Program-made: the position numbers and the translations under genes
Shown: piece after piece, positions 1 to 4,072 of the stretch
How positions within the stretch are numbered: the first letter of the stretch is position 1
Layout: each line of letters begins with the position of its first letter
Origin: Pseudomonadota bacterium
GTDB taxonomy: Bacteria; Myxococcota; Myxococcia; Myxococcales; Myxococcaceae
Assembly: GCA_023423535.1 (NCBI GenBank)
Contig: JAFAFL010000157.1
Span: forward strand, 1 to 6,574
DNA: 6,574 nucleotides
Direction: 5' to 3'
The notes under the pieces: generated by a model
What the model saw: only the letters and a program-made list of their open reading frames with translations
Database searches by the model: none
Told to the model about the DNA's origin: nothing

Positions 1-1
1 G

Positions 2-544
2 CTGCAGGCCGCGCCGCCGCCGCCCGCGCGCGAGGCCCCCGCCCCCGTCCGCTCCCGCGGCATGGAGGAGGACCCGCAGCGCCGCGAGGTCGCCGAGCGC
101 GTGCTGGAGACCGCCGCCGAGCTCGAGCGCCTGATCAAGGGCAAGAACCAGCCGCCCCCGCCCGAGCCGGAGGAGGACGCGCCGCTCGACGACGTGGACG
201 ACGGGCTCGGGATGGACATGGACGAGCCGCACCACCACGAGGAGGACGAGCTCCCCGCGGAGGAGGGCGGCCTCTACCTCATGGCCGAAAGCGGTGACAT
301 GGACAAGGTCAGCAAGGACCGGTTCGTCATCGGCCGCGGCAAGCACTGCGACTTTGTCATCAACTCGGGGAAGGTCTCCCGCGAGCACGCCGCCATCGTC
401 CACGAGGGCGACGCGTGGTTCGTGGAGGATCTCGGGTCGTCCAACGGGACCTGGTTCAACAAGCAGCGCATCAAGCGCCGCAAGGTCGAGGACGGCGACG
501 AGTACTTCATCTGCAGCGAGAAGATTAAGCTCGTCTTCCGCTGA
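2..544 (+). CDS. FHA domain protein, 5'-truncated by the window edge
   Basis: The C-terminal part of a cytoplasmic-type phosphopeptide-binding protein. The frame is open from the first full codon of the window. The 20 codons before the first ATG (62) encode a Pro/Ala/Arg-rich linker, so the true start probably lies upstream; a 160-aa product from ATG 62 is the alternative. After the linker come a short charged helical stretch, then a Pro- and Asp/Glu-rich segment with a His triplet (about 150-265), then an FHA domain (about 270-541) that ends at the stop codon. The FHA signature is complete: Gly-Arg at 332-337, Ser-x-x-His at 377-388 and Ser-Ser-Asn-Gly-Thr at 437-451, the residues that contact phosphothreonine in this family. 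There is no membrane segment in the visible part. It lies 121 bp upstream of the secretin gene, which seems to have its own promoter. Its partner and exact role cannot be told from this fragment; a regulatory or scaffold role for the neighbouring secretion genes is inferred. Confidence 0.85.
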   Translation: MQAAPPPPAREAPAPVRSRGMEEDPQRREVAERVLETAAELERLIKGKNQPPPPEPEEDAPLDDVDDGLGMDMDEPHHHEEDELPAEEGGLYLMAESGDMDKVSKDRFVIGRGKHCDFVINSGKVSREHAAIVHEGDAWFVEDLGSSNGTWFNKQRIKRRKVEDGDEYFICSEKIKLVFR

Positions 545-578
545 GTTGGGCTGTCCGCTCATAAACGCTGTCGGCTGA

Positions 579-607
579 TTGACGGGCAAGCGGCCGCTTG
601 CTCTAGT
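579..607 (+). promoter_or_regulatory. Putative sigma70-type promoter for the secretin gene
   Basis: A -35 hexamer TTGACG (579-584, 5/6 match to TTGACA) is followed by a 17-bp spacer and a -10 hexamer TCTAGT (602-607, 4/6 match to TATAAT). This predicts transcription starting near 614 and a leader of about 50 nt before ATG 666. It sits in the only non-coding gap upstream of the secretin. The match is seen in the sequence; activity is inferred. Confidence 0.5.
586..601. promoter_or_regulatory. Perfect 16-bp palindrome in the promoter spacer (candidate operator)
   Basis: GCAAGCGGCCGCTTGC is its own reverse complement and fills 16 of the 17 bp between the putative -35 and -10 elements. A symmetric site here would let a dimeric repressor, or a MerR-type spacer-twisting activator, control the promoter. 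As RNA it could form only a 6-bp stem with a 4-nt loop and is not followed by a T-run, so a terminator for the upstream gene is less likely. The binding protein is unknown. Confidence 0.4.
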
Positions 608-613
608 CGGGCG

Positions 614-626
614 TGCGCGTCGCGCA
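614..626. promoter_or_regulatory. 13-bp palindrome near the predicted transcription start
   Basis: TGCGCG and CGCGCA flank a single T at 620, giving a 6-1-6 inverted repeat just downstream of the -10 element. It could be a second operator half-site or simply a by-product of GC/CG-rich sequence; the repeat itself is the only evidence. Confidence 0.2.
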
Positions 627-651
627 TCCGCGGCGCCGCCCCTTCGTTCCT

Positions 652-655
652 GGAG
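652..655 (+). promoter_or_regulatory. Ribosome binding site deciding the secretin start
   Basis: GGAG lies 10 nt before ATG 666. Together with the canonical signal peptide that begins at this ATG, it favours 666 over the in-frame TTG at 579, which is better explained as the -35 element. Confidence 0.65.
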
Positions 656-665
656 ACGCGAGAGC

Positions 666-2114
666 ATGTCGAACCGGTTTGGACGGCTTTCACCCGCAGT
701 GGTGGCCGCAGCGGTGATGTTGTGGTCGGTGGCGGCCGTCGCGCAGGACACTTCCATCGCGCTGGGCGTGGGCACGCAGCGGGTGCTGACGGTCCAGGGG
801 ATCAGCCGGATCGCGGTGGGTGATCCGTCCATCGCGGACGTGAAGACCATCGGCAACAACCAGATCCTCGTGATCGGCCAGGGCGAGGGCAAGACCACGC
901 TGCTGGTGTGGCGCTCCAACGGCCAGCGCCAGAGCTACCTCGTGACGGTCCGCAAGCAGGACCCGATCGAGGTCATCAACGAGATCAAGAAGCTCCTCGG
1001 CGACATCGAGGGCGTCTCGGTCCGGATGGTGGGCGACCGCATCTACCTCGACGGTCAGGCCTACACCACGCAGGACGCGGACCGGATCGAGCAGGTGGTC
1101 GGGCTCTATCCGAACGTGAAGAGCTTCGTGAAGATCGCGCCCAACGCGAAGAAGCTCGTGGCCCAGAACCTCAACGCCGCGTTCCAGAAGGCGGGCCTGC
1201 GCAACGTCCAGGCGAACGTGGTCGGCTCGACGATCTTCCTCGAGGGCTCGGTCGAGTCGCAGCAGGACCTGCAGAAGGCGGAGCTCATCACCAAGGCCAT
1301 TGGCGAGCAGGTGGAGAACCTCCTCGTCGTCGGCATCAAGCGGATGATCCTCTCCGAGGTTCAGTTCGTGGAGATCCGGCGCAACAGCACCGACCGCTAC
1401 GGCATCAAGTACCCGACCGACATCACCGGCACAGCGGGCGCGCTGATCAACATCCAGAAGAACCTCTGGCCGTCCACCTTCAGCTCCGGCATCAGCCAGG
1501 TCACGGCCAACGGGACCTCGGACTTCAGCATCGGGTTCCAGGGCAACGACGGCTACGGCCGGCTCCTCGCGCAGCCGAAGCTGGTGTGCGCGTCCGGTGA
1601 GAAGGCGGAGTTCCTCGCCGGCGGCGAGGTGCCCATCCCGCTGATCACCGCGAACCAGTTCACGGTCGAGTACAAGGAGTACGGCGTCATCCTGAAGATC
1701 CGGCCGACCGCGGACCGCAACGGCAACATCCAGACGGAGATCGAGGCCGAGGCCTCGGAGATCGACACCTCGGTGGCGGTGAGCTTCGGTGGTTCGTCCG
1801 CGATCCCCGGCTTCCGCACGCGCAAGGTGAACACCAACGTCACCGTGCGGCACGGCGAGACGATCGTCCTCTCCGGCGTGTTCAGCCACGACGAGCAGAA
1901 GGCGGTGTCGAAGCTGCCCGGCCTCGGTCACATCCCCATCGTGGGCGAGCTGTTCAAGAACCGCGCGTTCGACAGCACCAAGCGCGAGCTGGTCATCTTC
2001 GTCACGCCGCGGATCGTGAACCCGGACTCGGACAAGATCCGGACGATCATCGAGGACGTGAAGGCCCGCTACAAGCAGGCCCGCGGCGAGGTCAACTTCA
2101 ACATCTTCGACTAG
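666..2114 (+). CDS. cpaC: Tad/CpaC-type outer-membrane secretin
   Basis: The 482-aa product is the pore-forming ring subunit of a Tad/Flp pilus or related type II-like secretion system, acting in the outer membrane. Residues 1-26 are a signal peptide with a hydrophobic core and Ala-Val-Ala before the likely cut; there is no lipobox. Next come the N-terminal domain found in pilus-assembly secretins (about 29-100), two BON-like alpha/beta modules (about 103-165 and 166-228) and the secretin C-domain (about 230-455). The C-domain shows the segments VRHGETIVLSG, KLPGLGHIPIVGELF and RELVIFVTPRIV. The length fits CpaC/RcpA (about 450-550 aa) and is shorter than GspD of type II systems. A charged tail of about 28 residues follows the pore domain. 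ATG 666 is chosen over TTG 579 because of the ribosome site and signal peptide. The gene precedes the CpaF ATPase, its expected partner. Secretin identity is firm; the Tad subtype is likely but not proven. Confidence 0.93.
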   Translation: MSNRFGRLSPAVVAAAVMLWSVAAVAQDTSIALGVGTQRVLTVQGISRIAVGDPSIADVKTIGNNQILVIGQGEGKTTLLVWRSNGQRQSYLVTVRKQDPIEVINEIKKLLGDIEGVSVRMVGDRIYLDGQAYTTQDADRIEQVVGLYPNVKSFVKIAPNAKKLVAQNLNAAFQKAGLRNVQANVVGSTIFLEGSVESQQDLQKAELITKAIGEQVENLLVVGIKRMILSEVQFVEIRRNSTDRYGIKYPTDITGTAGALINIQKNLWPSTFSSGISQVTANGTSDFSIGFQGNDGYGRLLAQPKLVCASGEKAEFLAGGEVPIPLITANQFTVEYKEYGVILKIRPTADRNGNIQTEIEAEASEIDTSVAVSFGGSSAIPGFRTRKVNTNVTVRHGETIVLSGVFSHDEQKAVSKLPGLGHIPIVGELFKNRAFDSTKRELVIFVTPRIVNPDSDKIRTIIEDVKARYKQARGEVNFNIFD

Positions 2115-2148
2115 GCCGCACGCACGCCGGCCAGGCTCGCGCAGTCAC

Positions 2149-2185
2149 CGAGGCGCCCGTTTCCCACGTGGAGGCGGGCGCTTCG
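2149..2185 (+). terminator. Hairpin downstream of the secretin gene (weak terminator or attenuator)
   Basis: CGAGGCGCCCG (2149-2159) can pair with CGGGCGCTTCG (2175-2185): 11 pairs including one G-U, with a 15-nt loop that contains the palindrome CCACGTGG. A short T-run (2190-2193) follows after 4 nt, so the fit to a rho-independent terminator is imperfect. It may instead act as an attenuator or a 3'-end stabiliser between the secretin and ATPase genes. Confidence 0.3.
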
Positions 2186-2191
2186 TGCATT

Positions 2192-2213
2192 TTGGAGAGC
2201 GGGGGATCTCCAA
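2192..2213. promoter_or_regulatory. Inverted repeat TTGGAGA-N8-TCTCCAA upstream of the ATPase gene
   Basis: A perfect 7-bp inverted repeat with an 8-nt G-rich spacer, 32 bp before the ATPase start codon. It could be an operator or an RNA hairpin in the leader of the downstream gene. No convincing -35/-10 pair was found next to it, so the two genes may be co-transcribed through it. Confidence 0.3.
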
Positions 2214-2232
2214 TCGTTCCGCAAGGTTCGGT

Positions 2233-2236
2233 AGGA
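2233..2236 (+). promoter_or_regulatory. Ribosome binding site deciding the ATPase start
   Basis: AGGA lies 9 nt before ATG 2246. The first FHA beta strand begins immediately after this ATG. The 26 residues encoded between the in-frame GTG at 2168 and this ATG resemble no domain and overlap two inverted repeats. Confidence 0.6.
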
Positions 2237-2245
2237 TTTCGGACC

Positions 2246-4063
2246 ATGTTCCTCATCACCCTGACGGAGAAGAGCGGCGGGTCCGAGCAGCTGCACTTCG
2301 ACAAGAGCGAAGTGACCATCGGCCGGCTGGCGGGCAACGACATCGTTCTCGGGAAGGGGAACGTGTCGAAGTACCACTCGCGGCTGGTGCTCAAGGACGG
2401 GAAGTTCATCGTCGTGGACATGAAGTCCACCAACGGCACCTACGTGAACGGCAAGAAGATCGCCGCGCCGCAGGTCATCCGGCCGCAGGACAAGATCTAC
2501 ATCGGCGACTACATCATCAACGTCGAGCCGGCGCCGGAGAACCACACCCGCACCGCCATGCCCGCGGAGGACGAGGAGTACGCGGACGAGGGCTACGACG
2601 ATCAGGGCTACGACGAGGGCTACGAGGACGAGGGCTACGAGGACGCGCCGCTCGAGCCGCACCAGGAGGTGACGCGCCTGCCGCCGCCGCCGGAGAAGGC
2701 CCCGGTCGCCGCGGAGAAGCAGTCGAAGATGCCGGCGTCACTCGCCGCCGCGCTGGCGAAGAACAAGCGCGCGGTGGACCCGCGCATCGAGAAGATGACG
2801 CGGCTGCAGAAGGACATCCACGACCGGCTGATCGAGTACCTCGATCTGCGGCGGATGGACATGGACCGGCTCGGCGACGACGAGCTGTGGCGGCGCACCG
2901 AGAAGGCGATCCGGGACATCCTCGACCAGATGGACGCGGACGGGGAGATCCCCGACGACGTCGATCGCGAGGAGCTGCTGACCGACGTGCTCAACGAGGC
3001 GCTCGGGCTGGGGCCTCTGGAGGCGTTCCTCGCCTCGGACGAGATCTCCGAGATCATGGTGAACCACGCGAACCAGATCTACATCGAGAGGAAGGGGAAG
3101 ATTACCCTCTCGGACAAGATCTTCTCCTCGAACCAGGCGGTGCTGGGCGTGATCGAGCGCATCGTCGCGCCGATCGGCCGCCGCATCGACGAGTCGTCGC
3201 CGCTGGTGGACGCGCGCTTGAAGGACGGCTCGCGCGTGAACGCGATCATCCCGCCGCTCGCGCTGAAGGGGCCGTGCATCACCATCCGCAAGTTCAAGCG
3301 CGAGGCGCTGAAGATCCACGACCTGGTGAAGTTCAAGACCCTCACGCCGCAGATGGCGGAGTTCCTCGAGATGTGCGTGAAGGCGCACAAGAACATCGTC
3401 ATCTCGGGCGGCACCGGCTCCGGCAAGACGACGACGCTGAACATCATCAGCTCCTTCATCCCCGACGACGAGCGCATCATCACGGTGGAGGACGCGGCGG
3501 AATTGCAGCTGCCGCAGGAGCACTGGATCCAGCTCGAGTCGCGGCCGCCGAACCTCGAAGGCAAGGGCGCAATCACCATCCGCGACCTGGTGAAGAACTG
3601 CCTGCGTATGCGGCCGGACCGGATCGTCGTCGGCGAGTGCCGCGCGGGTGAGACGCTGGACATGCTCCAGGCGATGAACACCGGTCACGACGGCTCTTTG
3701 ACCACGCTGCACGCGAACACGCCGCGAGACGCCATCGCCCGGCTGGAGACGATGGTGCTGATGAGCGGCATGGACCTGCCGATCAAGGCCATCCGCGAGC
3801 AGATCGCCAGCGCGGTCCACATGATCGTGCAGCAGACGCGGTTCTCGGATGGGTCGCGGAAGATCTGCTACGTGACCGAGATCTCCGGCATGGAGGTGGA
3901 GATCGTCACGCTGCAGGACATCTTCTATTACAAGCAGGACGGCTTCACCGAAGAGGGGAAGATCCGCGGCCGGTTCGTCGCCTCCGGCTTCGTGCCGAAG
4001 TTCTACGACGAGCTGCAGCGGCGCGGCATCCCCGTCAACATGAGCATCTTCCGCGAGGACTAG
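2246..4063 (+). CDS. cpaF: FHA-CpaF/TadA fusion secretion ATPase
   Basis: The 605-aa product is a cytoplasmic hexameric ATPase of the CpaF/TadA (GspE/VirB11) family, which powers Tad pilus assembly or secretion. It has an extra N-terminal FHA domain. FHA (about 3-95): Gly26-Arg27, Ser41-x-x-His44, Asn63-Gly64. An acidic Tyr-rich linker (108-133) follows, then a Pro-rich stretch. The CpaF helical region and N-domain come next, with LGLGPLEAFLASDEISEIMVN. The ATPase core has Walker A GGTGSGKTT (388-396, Lys394), an Asp-box VED around 414-416, a Walker B region RPDRIVVGE (456-464) and a His-box GHDGSLTTLHAN (480-491). All catalytic motifs are intact, so it should be active. ATG 2246 is preferred to GTG 2168. 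The 9-bp gap to the next gene indicates co-expression. The FHA domain implies control by, or docking to, a Thr-phosphorylated partner, which is inferred. No TadB/TadC-like gene follows, so the exact machine it drives is open. Confidence 0.95.
   Translation: MFLITLTEKSGGSEQLHFDKSEVTIGRLAGNDIVLGKGNVSKYHSRLVLKDGKFIVVDMKSTNGTYVNGKKIAAPQVIRPQDKIYIGDYIINVEPAPENHTRTAMPAEDEEYADEGYDDQGYDEGYEDEGYEDAPLEPHQEVTRLPPPPEKAPVAAEKQSKMPASLAAALAKNKRAVDPRIEKMTRLQKDIHDRLIEYLDLRRMDMDRLGDDELWRRTEKAIRDILDQMDADGEIPDDVDREELLTDVLNEALGLGPLEAFLASDEISEIMVNHANQIYIERKGKITLSDKIFSSNQAVLGVIERIVAPIGRRIDESSPLVDARLKDGSRVNAIIPPLALKGPCITIRKFKREALKIHDLVKFKTLTPQMAEFLEMCVKAHKNIVISGGTGSGKTTTLNIISSFIPDDERIITVEDAAELQLPQEHWIQLESRPPNLEGKGAITIRDLVKNCLRMRPDRIVVGECRAGETLDMLQAMNTGHDGSLTTLHANTPRDAIARLETMVLMSGMDLPIKAIREQIASAVHMIVQQTRFSDGSRKICYVTEISGMEVEIVTLQDIFYYKQDGFTEEGKIRGRFVASGFVPKFYDELQRRGIPVNMSIFRED
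2567..2645 (+). repeat. Degenerate repeat encoding an acidic Tyr/Gly linker
   Basis: An imperfect tandem repeat with units such as GGCTACGACGA and GGCTACGAGGA encodes residues 108-133 of the ATPase. This stretch holds 15 Asp/Glu and five Tyr (112, 117, 122, 126, 131) spaced 4-5 residues apart. It separates the FHA domain from the ATPase and is probably disordered. Its length may vary between strains. Confidence 0.7.
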
Positions 4064-4072
4064 CGGTCCACC

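Noticed and set aside
586..601. The 16-bp palindrome as a rho-independent terminator of the first gene
   Set aside because: The stem would be only about 6 bp and no T-run follows; its placement between promoter hexamers fits an operator better.
690..1931. Antisense open frame of 413 codons inside the secretin gene
   Set aside because: Same codon-bias shadow; the + strand frame here encodes an unmistakable secretin.
2232..2237. TAGGAT as a -10 promoter element for the ATPase gene
   Set aside because: It overlaps the ribosome binding site and has no acceptable -35 hexamer 16-18 bp upstream.
2185..3651. Long + strand frame overlapping the ATPase gene in another phase
   Set aside because: Its product is Arg/Gly/Ala/His-rich low complexity, as expected from an out-of-phase GC-rich gene, while the overlapping frame has all CpaF motifs.
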